Origin: Spirochaetes bacterium GWB1_60_80 | GTDB taxonomy: Bacteria > Spirochaetota > Spirochaetia > Treponematales > UBA12059 | Assembly (NCBI GenBank): GCA_001829185.1 | Contig: MIAR01000011.1 | Location: forward strand, 1 to 64,000 | DNA: 64,000 bases | Reading direction: 5' to 3' | Shown: piece after piece, positions 32,063-42,071 of the stretch | Numbering within the stretch: the stretch's first letter is position 1 | Layout: each line of letters starts with the position of its first letter | Translations under genes and position numbers: made by a program | The notes under the pieces: model-generated | What the model saw: only the letters and a program-made list of their open reading frames with translations | Told to the model about the DNA's origin: nothing | The model's database searches: none

Positions 32063-34509
32063 CGTTGCCCACTTTGTCGATATACCCGCACCAGATGCGT
32101 CAGGCCATCCCCCGGCGGCACAATCAAGTTGTCGGGCAACTCCACCCCATCCAGCTCAATGACCAACCTGTCTTCAGCGCCCAACCCGACTTCATAACGG
32201 ATATCGAAGCAGTCACCGCGGAAGCGGCGTTGCACCCGAAAGTCGCCTAGCTCGGCCGGCAAGGCTGGACTGATCCGCAAGCCATCGAAATCCGGCCGAA
32301 TTCCCAGTATCCATTGCGTAACCGCCACAAACGACCAGGCAGCCGCTCCGGTCAACCACGAATTCTTGGCTTCACCGAAGCTGGACGCATCGCGTCCTGC
32401 CACCATTTGCGCGTACACGTAAGGCTCCAGGCGGTGTTGCGCTGTCTTCTCGCCCAGGAAGGTCGGACAGAGACGCGAAAATAGACTGTAGGCACGCTCC
32501 GGCCGGCCATTGGCCACTTCGGCAATAATGACCCACGGGTTGCTATGACAGAAAATTCCGGCATTTTCCTTATATCCCGGCGGATAGCTAGTTATTTCTC
32601 CCAAAGCTTTGTTATATTTAGTAAATGCCGGTTGCACCAACATCACGCCGCGCTCCGTATCCAGGTACTTGGCAACCGAATCTAAAGCCCGAATCGGGTA
32701 GGCTTCAGCCTTGCCGACTCCCGCCCAAGCCAGGAAAGCCTGCGATTCGATAAATATGCGGCCTTCCGCGCTTTTAGCCGTTCCCACCGGCTGGCCCGAA
32801 GCATCAAAAGCCCGCAGCCACCACTCGCCGTCCCAGGCATATTCCAGCAACCGCCCTTCGATACGCTGGATGGCATTGCCCACCTGAGCCTCCAGCGCCG
32901 TATCGCCGACCAGAGCGGCCAATCTGGCGAATTCGCGACCTAACAATACGATCATTCCGGCTATCATAACGCTTTCCGCCGTATCGCCGCTTGCGTTGGT
33001 CGCCGTCTGAAACGACTCATCCGGCGTCATCGAGAAGCAGTTCAAATTAAGGCAATCATTCCAGTCGGCCCGACCTATCAGGGGCAAGCCATGCAGGCCA
33101 ATCTTGTCTGCCGCCTTGAAGAATCCGCGTCTCAGATGCACCAAGAGGCTGTCTGCCAGGGCAGGATTATTATCAAACGGAACCGATTCTTTGAGAATCG
33201 ACCAGTCGCCGGTTTCTTTGATATAGGCGACGGTAGAATAAATTAACCACAGTGGATCATCGTTGAAGTCCGAGCCAATATCGTGGTTACCCAACTTGGT
33301 CAGCGGCTGGTATTGATGGAAAGCGCCACCATCGCGCAGCTGGGTCGCCGCCACGTCCAGGATACGTTCCCGGGCCCGTTGCGGCATTAGGTGCACCATC
33401 CCGCCGATGTCCTGATTCGTATCCCGAAAGCCCATGCCGCGCCCTATGCCGGACTCGAAGGAAGATGCACTGCGCGACACCCGGAAGGTTGTAAAACATT
33501 GATATTGGTTCCAGATATTCACTGAACGATCGAGTCGCTTTTCCTGGCTCTGTACGCTGAATGACCCGAGCATGGCATCCCAGAACAACGCCAATTCGCG
33601 CAATGCCGCATCAACCTGCTCGCTAGCGGCATAGCGCGTAAGCATGGACATCATGGGCGCCGGATTGGCTCGGCCACGTTCGTCCCATTTATTAGGCTCG
33701 TCTTGTTCAACATAGCCGAGGACGAATACCAAGACTTTTTCCTCACCTGCCGCCAGTTCGATGTCATGGCGCTGGGAAGCTACCGGCGCCCAGCCATGGG
33801 CTTCAGACTGCCAGGAACAACCCTGCAAGACAGCCTCGGGAGCGGCCAATGAGCCGTACTGGCCACAAAAAGCAGACCGATCCGTATCGAAGCCATCGGG
33901 TAGCTGGCTGCTGGCATAAAAGGCATAATGGTTACGCCGCTCGCGATACTCGGTAATGTGCATGATAGCCCGGCCTGATTCCTCGATCTGCACTTCACCC
34001 GTTGACCAGTTGCGCTGGAAATTGGTCATGTCGTCGTAGGCATTCCACAAGCAAAATTCGGCGTACGACCAGAGGGAAAAACTCTTGCGTTGGGCGGAAC
34101 GGTTCACCAGCCGGAGTCGATGAACCTCGCAAGCCTCACCGACCGGCGAAAGCATGGTCAACTCGGAAGCCAGTTGATTCTTGAGCGCCGTAATCACCGT
34201 GTAGCCAAGCCCGTGCCGGCAGGAATATCCGTCCAGTTCCGCCCTGACCGGAGCCCAGCCCGGGCTCCATACCATTCCACCTTCCCTCATGTAAAACCAG
34301 CGGCCCAGCGAATCAACCGGCTGATCGTTGTAGCGGAAACGGGTCAGGCGCCGCAGGCGGGCATCCTTCATATAGCTGTAGCCGGAACCGGTATTGGAAA
34401 CAATTCCGGTAAAATCTCCCGTACCCAGGTAGTTTATCCACGGATAGGGTGTCCGAGGCGTTGTTATTACATATTCGCGCTTGTCGTCATCAAAATAGCC
34501 GAATTCCAT
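32059..34509 (-). CDS. cbp: cellobiose phosphorylase (GH94)
   Basis: An 816-residue enzyme splitting cellobiose and phosphate into glucose 1-phosphate and glucose. Highly typical motifs: MEFGYFDDDKREYVITTPRTPYPWINYLGT (N-terminus), GMGFRDTNQDI, YQPLTKLGNHDIGSDFNDDPLWLI, catalytic Asp in LIGRADWNDCLNLNCFS, and YPPGYKENAGIFCHSNPW. The start was chosen at MEFGYF, behind an AAGGGAAG ribosome site. The presence of import genes and a ROK repressor in the same operon agrees with cellobiose use. Confidence 0.93.
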   Translation of the reverse strand: MEFGYFDDDKREYVITTPRTPYPWINYLGTGDFTGIVSNTGSGYSYMKDARLRRLTRFRYNDQPVDSLGRWFYMREGGMVWSPGWAPVRAELDGYSCRHGLGYTVITALKNQLASELTMLSPVGEACEVHRLRLVNRSAQRKSFSLWSYAEFCLWNAYDDMTNFQRNWSTGEVQIEESGRAIMHITEYRERRNHYAFYASSQLPDGFDTDRSAFCGQYGSLAAPEAVLQGCSWQSEAHGWAPVASQRHDIELAAGEEKVLVFVLGYVEQDEPNKWDERGRANPAPMMSMLTRYAASEQVDAALRELALFWDAMLGSFSVQSQEKRLDRSVNIWNQYQCFTTFRVSRSASSFESGIGRGMGFRDTNQDIGGMVHLMPQRARERILDVAATQLRDGGAFHQYQPLTKLGNHDIGSDFNDDPLWLIYSTVAYIKETGDWSILKESVPFDNNPALADSLLVHLRRGFFKAADKIGLHGLPLIGRADWNDCLNLNCFSMTPDESFQTATNASGDTAESVMIAGMIVLLGREFARLAALVGDTALEAQVGNAIQRIEGRLLEYAWDGEWWLRAFDASGQPVGTAKSAEGRIFIESQAFLAWAGVGKAEAYPIRALDSVAKYLDTERGVMLVQPAFTKYNKALGEITSYPPGYKENAGIFCHSNPWVIIAEVANGRPERAYSLFSRLCPTFLGEKTAQHRLEPYVYAQMVAGRDASSFGEAKNSWLTGAAAWSFVAVTQWILGIRPDFDGLRISPALPAELGDFRVQRRFRGDCFDIRYEVGLGAEDRLVIELDGVELPDNLIVPPGDGLTHLVRVYRQSGQR

Positions 34510-34572
34510 GATCTTCCCTTTATTGTTGCGTTGCTTACCAGAAAACAATTTACACCTCCGACCAGCCTTACC

Positions 34573-35466
34573 TCATTCTTTGACCGCGCCTTTTATCAAG
34601 CCGTCGATGATCTGCTTTTGCAGGGTAGTGAATAAAATCAGTACCGGAATAGAGACGACGATACAAGCCGCCATCATGCCGCCCCAACGCGCCTGGTTGG
34701 TAGTAATATATTCCATCAGTCCCAAGGAAACGGTTTTGGTGTCACGGCCGGTCAAGACCGAGGCAAAGAGCATTTCGTTCCAGGCCATGATGAAGGCGAA
34801 AATTCCAACCGACACCAAGCCTGGTTTGACGAGGGGCAGAATAATCCTGAAAATAATGGCCGGACGCTTGCAGCCGTCAACCAAGGCCTGTTCATCGAGC
34901 GATTTCGGAATGGAGTCAAGGTAACTTTTCATCATCAAAATGCAGAAAGGCAAGGCAAAACTGGTATACGTCAGAATCAGACCGTAATAGGTATCCTTCA
35001 GTTTTATGCCGGTAAGGCGGGTTATGGCCGTAAAGAGAATAAAATAGGGAATCAAAAAGGCTATGCCTGGAAACATCTGGGTCGAATAAATCGTCAATTC
35101 ATAGAGGCGCTTGAAGCGGAATTCGAGGCGCGACAAGGCATAAGCCGCAAACAGGCTAATGAACACGGCCAATATCATCGTACCAATCGAGATTATAAGG
35201 CTATTGCGCAGATAACGAAGCATCGGCACCGTGCGGTTGATGCGCTGGTAATTCTCAAGCGTAGGCTGACGCGGAATCAAGGACGGTTCCTGGCCAGGTT
35301 TGGTGTAATCCGCGGACTGGATTTCTATGGTTCGCTTAAAGCTGCCGGAAATCATCCACAGGTAGGGAAACAAGACCGAAGCGACAACCAGAATGATGGC
35401 CGCAACGAACAGTACATTCCAGAATTTTGAGTTCGCGCGACGACGCTTGACGATATTGAAATTCAT
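34573..35466 (-). CDS. sugar ABC transporter permease (MalG type)
   Basis: A 297-residue inner-membrane permease with six spans and the EAA loop MKSYLDSIPKSLDEQALVDG. Together with the MalF-type partner it forms the channel for a cello-oligosaccharide. Its ATG overlaps the partner's stop by four bases. Confidence 0.95.
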   Translation of the reverse strand: MNFNIVKRRRANSKFWNVLFVAAIILVVASVLFPYLWMISGSFKRTIEIQSADYTKPGQEPSLIPRQPTLENYQRINRTVPMLRYLRNSLIISIGTMILAVFISLFAAYALSRLEFRFKRLYELTIYSTQMFPGIAFLIPYFILFTAITRLTGIKLKDTYYGLILTYTSFALPFCILMMKSYLDSIPKSLDEQALVDGCKRPAIIFRIILPLVKPGLVSVGIFAFIMAWNEMLFASVLTGRDTKTVSLGLMEYITTNQARWGGMMAACIVVSIPVLILFTTLQKQIIDGLIKGAVKE

Positions 35467-36368
35467 TCGACGCTCCTCTCGCGCTTAGTAAAAACTGCAA
35501 TTGCGGTTAGTAACAATATTATCGCCAACATAATGACAGCCATGGCGCTACCCGAGCCAAAATGCAGAGTTCCGAAAGCCTCGCGCAGGATGACTACGGA
35601 AGGGACAGCCGCTTTGCTGGCCGTATCGGCGCCGAGCATGACATAAAACTGGTTGAAGGCGTGGAAATTCCAGATCACCGACAACATCAGCAAAGTCCGC
35701 GACACCGGCCAGAGCATGGGCAAGGTTACATAGCGCAAACGTTGAAACCAGGAAGCGTTGTCAAGACGGGCGGCCTCGTATAGATCCTGGGGTATAGTCT
35801 GCAGGGCAGCGAGCAACATCAACGATGTAAATGGCCAACCCTTCCAGATACTGGCCACAATGACGGCGATCAGGGCATTGTCGCCCACCAGCCAAATGAT
35901 CGGCTCCCGTATCAAGCCCAGTCCTGATAGAATCGAATTGACAATCCCGACCCGCGACTGAAAAATGAAGCGCCAGACATTGTACATGACTGCATCGGGC
36001 GTTATATACGGCAGCAATATCAGGCCGCGCACGATGGTACGACCCTTGAACTCACGGTTCAATAACATGGCAACCGCCAAGGCTATCACGTAGCCAACCG
36101 GAATGGTGACCAGACCATAAATCAGCACATTGCCGATGGAAGACAAGAACCGTTGGCCGACACCGCTGCCATCCGTAAACAGATACTTGAAATTGTCAAA
36201 ACCGATAAAAGGCACCCGCGGAAAGTCCGAAAGATTTGAAACATCAATTCTCAGGAAAGCCATGATAATACCGAAAAAAATCGGGATCAAATGGACGACA
36301 AACATAGCCGTTAAAGCCGGACCGATCAGGAATGCCGCAGCCCTATTATTTAGCCGTGTTATTTTCAC
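35463..36368 (-). CDS. sugar ABC transporter permease (MalF type)
   Basis: A 301-residue permease, GTG start with a GGAGG ribosome site. Six membrane spans and the EAA loop LQTIPQDLYEAARLDNASWFQRLRYVTLP are clear. It overlaps the MalG-type gene by four bases. Confidence 0.95.
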   Translation of the reverse strand: MKITRLNNRAAAFLIGPALTAMFVVHLIPIFFGIIMAFLRIDVSNLSDFPRVPFIGFDNFKYLFTDGSGVGQRFLSSIGNVLIYGLVTIPVGYVIALAVAMLLNREFKGRTIVRGLILLPYITPDAVMYNVWRFIFQSRVGIVNSILSGLGLIREPIIWLVGDNALIAVIVASIWKGWPFTSLMLLAALQTIPQDLYEAARLDNASWFQRLRYVTLPMLWPVSRTLLMLSVIWNFHAFNQFYVMLGADTASKAAVPSVVILREAFGTLHFGSGSAMAVIMLAIILLLTAIAVFTKRERSVE

Positions 36369-36424
36369 GAAACCTCCAATCGGCCAAAACAGCCCAGTCG
36401 TTTTTTATAAGCGCGGAACGTGCG

Positions 36425-36469
36425 GAAAAATAGATTGCGGGATTGGCTGAGGAGGCCACCAACCCCGCA
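36425..36469 (-). promoter_or_regulatory. stem-loop downstream of binding-protein gene
   Basis: On the minus strand TGCGGGGTTGG pairs with CCAATCCCGCA (11 bp, one wobble), followed by ATCTATTTTT. It sits six bases after the binding-protein stop and before the MalF-type gene. It may act as a partial terminator or mRNA stabiliser, giving more binding protein than permease. Confidence 0.6.
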
Positions 36470-36475
36470 TTATTG

Positions 36476-37759
36476 TTATTTCTCTTTGGCCAAAGCAGCG
36501 TTCACCATGTCAGCGGCGGCGTCAAGATGCGCTCTGACCGCGGCCTGGTCAGAGCGACCGCCAATGGCATCGGTAATGGAAGCCTTGAACTCGTTCACGA
36601 TGGCGTTTTCAATATCGCCCCACACGCCCAACGGCAGATAGGCGGTCGCGTAAGATAGAGTATCCTTGAAAATTTTCCAGATTCCACTTTGATAGTAGCT
36701 GTCGTTGTAGGCGCTCAATGTAGCCGGCATCATGTGGGTCAGCGTTTTGGTATACTCGATCATTGAAGAATCGGATACCAAATACTCGATCCAGGCCAAG
36801 GCGGCGGCCTTGTTCCGGGAACCCTCGAGCACTACCAGGTTTGAACCGCCCGAGAAGGAGGCTTTGCCAGCGCTGCCGGCCGGAGGCTCGACCACACCGT
36901 ACTGCAGCGTCGGGTTTTCCTGATCGATATTGGCGACGTTCCACGGCCCCATGAAACACATGGCGACATTGCCATTGATGAACGCCGAGTCAGCCTGAGG
37001 CTGGTTATATTCGGCGCAGGCATTGGCGGCATAACCGCGCTCCAAAAGCCCCAAGTACCAGGAAAGCGCTTCAACGCCGGCGGGACCGTTAAAGGCTGCT
37101 CGACCAGCATCGGTCAGTTTCCCGCCATTCGCCCACAGGATGATGGCCCAGTTGTGCAGCAGATCCCAGGCCGAAGTACCGGCAATGGCGATGGCTGAAC
37201 CGGAACCAAACTTGTCAATAATGCGAGCCGACACTTCATACAACTCGGCATAGCTGGTGGGCGGCGTTACACCGGCTTCGGCGAACATGGTTTTGTTATA
37301 ATAGAGGGCGCGGGTTTCCGCAAACCACGGCACGCCATAGTACTCATTCTTGTAACTGGTAGATGCCAAATTGGCCGCCATAAATGATGAGGAACCGCCA
37401 AACTGGTTCATGTCGATCTTCGCCAGGCCACCGGTAGCGGCAAACTGTGGATTCCAGGTGGTGCCGACCTGGAATACATCAACCCCTTCACCCGTAGCAA
37501 TCGCGGTGCTGATCTTTGTCCAGGCATCGCCCCAGCCCACGACCTCGAAATTTACCTTAACACCGGTCTCTCGCTCAAAGGCGGCGGCCTTGGCGGACAA
37601 CCACGGGTTATGGGTTTCATCAGGCGCGTTCGGCATCAGCCAGAAGGTAATCTCGCCTCCGAGCCGGGAGTCAGCTCCGGCGTCGGCAGCCTTGCCCTTA
37701 CACCCAGCCAACAGTACCATCGCCAGTAAGGCGACAGCCAGCCATGTTAGTTTCTTCAT
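36476..37759 (-). CDS. sugar ABC transporter substrate-binding lipoprotein
   Basis: A 427-residue lipoprotein with signal peptide and lipobox MVLLAGCKG. It belongs to the family 1 extracellular solute-binding proteins (MalE-like): ITFWLMPNAPDETHNPW, then NFEVVGWGDAWTKISTAIATGEGVDVFQVGT. It captures the sugar outside the inner membrane. The ATG with a GAGGAA ribosome site was chosen over the upstream GTG. The gene for a ROK regulator lies directly upstream. Confidence 0.93.
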   Translation of the reverse strand: MKKLTWLAVALLAMVLLAGCKGKAADAGADSRLGGEITFWLMPNAPDETHNPWLSAKAAAFERETGVKVNFEVVGWGDAWTKISTAIATGEGVDVFQVGTTWNPQFAATGGLAKIDMNQFGGSSSFMAANLASTSYKNEYYGVPWFAETRALYYNKTMFAEAGVTPPTSYAELYEVSARIIDKFGSGSAIAIAGTSAWDLLHNWAIILWANGGKLTDAGRAAFNGPAGVEALSWYLGLLERGYAANACAEYNQPQADSAFINGNVAMCFMGPWNVANIDQENPTLQYGVVEPPAGSAGKASFSGGSNLVVLEGSRNKAAALAWIEYLVSDSSMIEYTKTLTHMMPATLSAYNDSYYQSGIWKIFKDTLSYATAYLPLGVWGDIENAIVNEFKASITDAIGGRSDQAAVRAHLDAAADMVNAALAKEK

Positions 37760-37803
37760 TTCCTCTTCCCCCATCTTCGTTTTCTACACAGGGTCATACG
37801 ACC

Positions 37804-38988
37804 CTATGTTAAGGCCTGCCTTTTTCTGCAATCAGGCTCCTTCAGGACGGACAGCAAGTCAAAGCTGGTATCGTAAAAGTCGAAAGAACCCATCAGGCAT
37901 TCGAGATAGGCCGCCGCCGCCCCTTTGGCGACCATGGGTACGGCGCCATCCAGCTTGACCGCGATAGTGCGGCTGCGACGATACGGACGATTGCTTTCCA
38001 TGGTCTTGGCAATAGCCTCAGCCAGCTCAACATTAGCCAAGTTGTTATCACCGCCCAGACGCACCGAAAAGACGTCAAGCGAGTTGACGAACAGGGCAAC
38101 GTGGGCGGCTATCTCACCAATCAGGCGCTGCCGAATTCCCGCATCCTCATCCATGCGGGCAAGATCAACGTCGTTGATCGAAAACTGCGAAGTATTGCCT
38201 GGTTTCCAGAGCATGGACCGGAATTCGCCTGCCGAGCCCGATGCGCCGCGGTGCACTCGCCCGTCGAACACAAAGGAAAAGCCAAGGCCAATCGGTGAAT
38301 AAGAATTACTATCAACCACCGCGTGGCGCTCCAGAAGGATATAGACAAAGTCCCTCGCCTCTTCAGTCATATCAAAGGCCACGATATTCAGGGCGCAGCA
38401 CCGGGCATCGTTTTCAACAATCACGTCGATACCGAATTCCTTGCGCACCAGATCCGCCAAAGGCAACGCCGTTTGGACCCGCAGCGGAATTGAGGAATGA
38501 ATTACTCCAGCTATTGAATCGATGATACCAGCCAAGCCAAAGCCGACACCGAGCAGACGCAAGTTTCGCTCTCCAGATAGCTGAAGCGCCTTCCTGACCA
38601 TCGCAAATACCGTTTCCTGCAAGCTGGCGCGACGTTTTTCCTCATAATGGCACAATTCCTTGCCATAAACATCAATGAGCTGGATGCGCGCCACATCGGG
38701 CTGAATCTCGATGCCGGCTACCGTGCCGACGGTGCGGGAAATCGCCAAAGCCACCGGCCGTCGGCCGCCAGCCGGTCCGGACCTGCCAAACTCGACTTCC
38801 TCGATGATCTTTTTTTCGAGCAACTCATTGACAATCGCCCCGACGGTAGACTTGTCCAAACCCAGCGAATGAGCCAAGTCGACCCGCGAGACCCCCGAAT
38901 ATTTCCAGACGGCATGAAGCAGGCGCAGATGACTGCTCAGGCTTGGCAAAACAGAAGTTATATCAGCTTTATTTAGTTTGGTTTTCAT
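37804..38988 (-). CDS. ROK family transcriptional regulator (NagC/XylR type)
   Basis: A 394-residue protein with an N-terminal winged helix (about 20-75, SRVDLAHSLGLDKSTVGAIVNELLEKKIIEE) and a ROK sugar-binding domain (about 95-380). In the ROK part, the usual DNDAN is represented by VENDARCCAL and the glucokinase-type zinc motif CxCGxxGC is absent, so it is a sensor and not a kinase. It is the first gene of the cellobiose operon, about 45 bp before the binding-protein gene, with a small hairpin (37790-37805) across its end. It probably represses its own operon. Confidence 0.9.
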   Translation of the reverse strand: MKTKLNKADITSVLPSLSSHLRLLHAVWKYSGVSRVDLAHSLGLDKSTVGAIVNELLEKKIIEEVEFGRSGPAGGRRPVALAISRTVGTVAGIEIQPDVARIQLIDVYGKELCHYEEKRRASLQETVFAMVRKALQLSGERNLRLLGVGFGLAGIIDSIAGVIHSSIPLRVQTALPLADLVRKEFGIDVIVENDARCCALNIVAFDMTEEARDFVYILLERHAVVDSNSYSPIGLGFSFVFDGRVHRGASGSAGEFRSMLWKPGNTSQFSINDVDLARMDEDAGIRQRLIGEIAAHVALFVNSLDVFSVRLGGDNNLANVELAEAIAKTMESNRPYRRSRTIAVKLDGAVPMVAKGAAAAYLECLMGSFDFYDTSFDLLSVLKEPDCRKRQALT

Positions 38989-38998
38989 ACTAACTAAA
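38972..38998. promoter_or_regulatory. possible ROK operator over the ROK start codon
   Basis: An inverted repeat TTTAGTT...AACTAAA (13-base spacer) spans the ATG of the ROK gene. AT-rich palindromes of this type are typical operators for ROK repressors. Pattern match only. Confidence 0.4.
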
Positions 38999-39197
38999 AC
39001 TTACACCGGCTTTTTCGATCTGTAAAGCCCTATTTTTAAGTTTTACGGTTTTTCTACCACGGTTTAGGCGACTGAGTGCCTGCGGACTCGGTCATAGCGG
39101 ATGAAGGCCATCAGATGAAGCGGTGAAGCTCAACTATTAGCGAAGCGGCAGCGACTGCCCGGTAGACAGCCAACCGGCGCGCCGGTATGGTAGGCTC

Positions 39198-39902
39198 ATG
39201 CTCACTCTTCCGCCCACCGCCACCTGTCCGCCCTGCGCCGACCTGGCAGCCATCCCCCGCGTCTCAGTCCTACCCCACTGGGCTGAGGCCTGCGTCGCCC
39301 TCAGCCAGGCCGACCCAGCCTTGCGGCCGCTTTTGGAGCGCTACGCAGGCGACCGGCTGCGCGGTTCCGGCTCGGCCTTTACCACTCTGGCCAACGCCAT
39401 CGTCGGCCAACAGATTTCGGTCAAAGCCGCCGCCAGCATCTGGAGTCGATTACGGCAACTGCTGGCCGGGGCGCCAGACGCGGCCGGCTTTGAACCGGCC
39501 GCCATCCTAGCCGCCAGCGACGCCGAGCTGCGTGTCGCCGGCCTCTCGACCCGTAAAGTGGAATATCTGCGCAGCTTGTCTTCGGCCTTCGCCGGCGGCC
39601 AACTCCAGCCGGAGCTCTGGCCGGGCATGGACGACGACGCCATCATCGCCCAGCTGTCCGGACTGCGCGGCATCGGTCGCTGGACGGCGGAAATGTTTCT
39701 TATTTTTCACCTACACCGGCCGGACGTGCTGCCGCTGGACGACATTGCCTTGTTGCGGGCCGCCGGCCGGGCGCTGGCCGCCGATGGGCAACCCTTTACG
39801 GCCGCGGCATTGCGCGAACGGGCCGAGCGCTGGCGCCCCTGGCGGACGGTGGCCACCTGGTATCTGTGGCGCCTGCTGGATCAAACGGCCGTGGTATACT
39901 GA
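39198..39902 (+). CDS. AlkA-like DNA-3-methyladenine glycosylase
   Basis: A 234-residue helix-hairpin-helix glycosylase. The HhH motif LSGLRGIGRWTAEMFLIFHL is followed by the catalytic Asp in LPLDDIALL. The front shows FTTLANAIVGQQISVKAA, which is typical. It excises alkylated adenine. Lacks the N-terminal AlkA extension of E. coli, as in short AlkA types. There is no obvious partner; the ada gene is far upstream in the window. Confidence 0.9.
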   Translation: MLTLPPTATCPPCADLAAIPRVSVLPHWAEACVALSQADPALRPLLERYAGDRLRGSGSAFTTLANAIVGQQISVKAAASIWSRLRQLLAGAPDAAGFEPAAILAASDAELRVAGLSTRKVEYLRSLSSAFAGGQLQPELWPGMDDDAIIAQLSGLRGIGRWTAEMFLIFHLHRPDVLPLDDIALLRAAGRALAADGQPFTAAALRERAERWRPWRTVATWYLWRLLDQTAVVY

Positions 39903-39973
39903 GGCGGCCGGCGGCCCCAGGCCACCGCTGCGGTATACCTGATACCCCGCGACCGATCATCGGTTAACCGCTT

Positions 39974-40942
39974 TTATGGCAGCAGCAGCAAACCGTCGTT
40001 AGTAAAGCTATCCAGGCCGGTAGGTAGCAGCTTGCGCGTATCGAAAGCGGTCGTAGCGAGGTAGGCCTGAATAGCGGCGGCATAGCCATCAGGGTCAGTC
40101 AGCAAGCCTATGTCGGTAACGCCGACGGCGGCCTCGAAATTACCCTCGGTAGCCCCGGCCTCCAGGCGATAATAAACCGGCGTCGTGTCGGCTTGGCACA
40201 GGATAAAATAGCCCGCCCCCAGGGAGATGCCCATACCGACCACTGGCGAGCCCTGACCGGTGACGAACTGGATAAAGAAGCTGTGATCGAGCATGTTGCC
40301 CTCGACGTAGGCCCGGCGGCCGAAATCATCGGCCGTACCAATCGGCTTGTCGTCGAAGGTGCAGAAATCCAGCGCGATATCGCCGGTAACCTCGTTAAAG
40401 GTGGTCTCAAAAATCTGGCGCTGCGTCTTGGTGCCGCCATCGACGGCTTCGCGAACGGTGTAGCCATAGCAGGCTTCGACCGTATCGCCGTTCATGGCGT
40501 AGGCCAAGGTATAATCGTAGTTACCGCCCCCCTCCTCTATGCTGTTAAAGGCATTGGTGAAGGTCTTGACCGAATTCCCGAAATCGAAGGGCGAGGCGAT
40601 AGCCGTTGGACTAATGGCCGCGGCCTCTATCCGCCGATTCACGAAAATTTGGGAGGACTCGAACAGCAGCTTGTACAAGTTGCCGGTATCGACCACTCCT
40701 TCATCGTCCGGATAGACATAATCCTGAAAAATATAATACAGGTTGTACATCGGCTGGCCGTAGGTCAGGGTGCGCGCCCCGGACGGGCCCGAGATAGACC
40801 GGGCCGCCCCGATGGCCACCACGGGCGTGGTCGTCTTCATCATCAGGAAGAGCGAACCCTTATTGGGGTCCAACAGGTAGAACAGCTGGCAGCCAACCAG
40901 CACCAAGGCTAAAGCCACTACGCCAATAGTCAACTTCTTCAT
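39974..40942 (-). CDS. lipoprotein of unknown function
   Basis: A 322-residue protein with an AGGAGG ribosome site and signal peptide ending in a lipobox (LALVLVGCQ). The mature part holds many Thr, Asp and Tyr (MYNLYYIFQDYVYPDDEG), predicting a beta-rich surface domain. Two related stretches (VVAIGAARSI and GSPVVGMGISLGAGYF) are not clearly repeats. I do not recognise it. Confidence 0.7.
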   Translation of the reverse strand: MKKLTIGVVALALVLVGCQLFYLLDPNKGSLFLMMKTTTPVVAIGAARSISGPSGARTLTYGQPMYNLYYIFQDYVYPDDEGVVDTGNLYKLLFESSQIFVNRRIEAAAISPTAIASPFDFGNSVKTFTNAFNSIEEGGGNYDYTLAYAMNGDTVEACYGYTVREAVDGGTKTQRQIFETTFNEVTGDIALDFCTFDDKPIGTADDFGRRAYVEGNMLDHSFFIQFVTGQGSPVVGMGISLGAGYFILCQADTTPVYYRLEAGATEGNFEAAVGVTDIGLLTDPDGYAAAIQAYLATTAFDTRKLLPTGLDSFTNDGLLLLP

Positions 40943-41101
40943 GATTCGCCTCCTGAAAGGATAATAAGCCTCCAATAAATCTAGCTTGTGGCTAACTGGC
41001 TTACAAGTCGATTGAAAGCCTTATTTGATTTTATTAGGTGTATCACAGCTCTGGATACCAATATTAATTCGATAAACGGTGCCTAGCCCGAGTCGCACAC
41101 C

Positions 41102-41130
41102 TTGACAAGCAATACAGTTACCGATACAGT
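41102..41130 (+). promoter_or_regulatory. sigma-70 promoter of pdxST
   Basis: TTGACA (41102-41107), 17 bp, TACAGT (41125-41130), about 60 bp before pdxS, whose ATG has a GAGGAG ribosome site. Direct repeats of CCGATACAG (41121-41129 and near 41157) lie across and after it, possibly regulatory. Confidence 0.65.
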
Positions 41131-41189
41131 TCTACTAGCAGGAACAACACACTTTCCGATACAGGTACGATCAATAGAGGAGTCATAGT

Positions 41190-42068
41190 ATGGAAGATAG
41201 ACAGCAAGTGAACCGTGATTTAGCCAAGATGCTGAAGGGCGGCGTCATCATGGACGTGGTCAATGCCGATCAGGCGCGCATCGCCGAGGCGGCTGGCGCG
41301 GTGGCGGTAATGGCTTTGGAGCGCGTCCCGGCCGACATCCGCAAACAGGGCGGCGTGGCCCGCATGTCCGATCCCCGGCTAATCAAAGAGATCCAGGCGG
41401 CGGTCAGTATCCCGGTCATGGCCAAGGCCCGCATCGGGCACATCGTCGAGGCCCGCGTCCTGGAAGCCCTTCAGGTCGACTACATCGACGAATCCGAAGT
41501 GCTTACCCCGGCCGACGACCGCTATCATATCGACAAGGCAGCCTTCCAGGTGCCCTTCGTCTGCGGCGCGCGCAACCTGGGCGAAGCCCTGCGGCGTATC
41601 GGCGAGGGAGCGGCCATGATTCGCACCAAGGGCGAAGCCGGCACCGGCGACATCGTCGAGGCCGTCCGCCACCTGCGCACCCTCTTCGAGGAAATCCGCC
41701 AGGTAGCCAAGGCGCCGCGCGAAGAGCTGATGACCATGGCCAAGGAAATGGGCGCCCCCTACGACCTGGTGTTGTATGTGCACCAGCACGGCCGCCTGCC
41801 GGTGGTTAACTTCTCGGCTGGCGGCGTGGCCACGCCGGCCGATGCCGCCCTGATGATGACGCTGGGCGCCGAGGGCGTCTTCGTCGGCTCGGGTATCTTC
41901 AAGTCGGCCGACCCGGCGGCGCGGGCCCGCGCCATCGTCAAAGCCGTCACTTGCTGGCAGGATCCGGTGGCTATCGCCGCGGCCTCCGAGGGTCTGGGCG
42001 AGCCGATGGCCGGTATCGACACGCGGGCCATGGACGAGGCCGCCCGCTACGCCCCGCGCGGCGTCTGA
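41190..42068 (+). CDS. pdxS: pyridoxal 5'-phosphate synthase, lyase subunit
   Basis: A 292-residue barrel enzyme making PLP from ribose 5-phosphate, glyceraldehyde 3-phosphate and ammonia. The catalytic lysines are in VMAKARIGH and [12 protein letters not shown], with Asp in [13 protein letters not shown]. Very strongly conserved throughout. Confidence 0.98.
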   Translation: MEDRQQVNRDLAKMLKGGVIMDVVNADQARIAEAAGAVAVMALERVPADIRKQGGVARMSDPRLIKEIQAAVSIPVMAKARIGHIVEARVLEALQVDYIDESEVLTPADDRYHIDKAAFQVPFVCGARNLGEALRRIGEGAAMIRTKGEAGTGDIVEAVRHLRTLFEEIRQVAKAPREELMTMAKEMGAPYDLVLYVHQHGRLPVVNFSAGGVATPADAALMMTLGAEGVFVGSGIFKSADPAARARAIVKAVTCWQDPVAIAAASEGLGEPMAGIDTRAMDEAARYAPRGV

Positions 42069-42071
42069 GCC

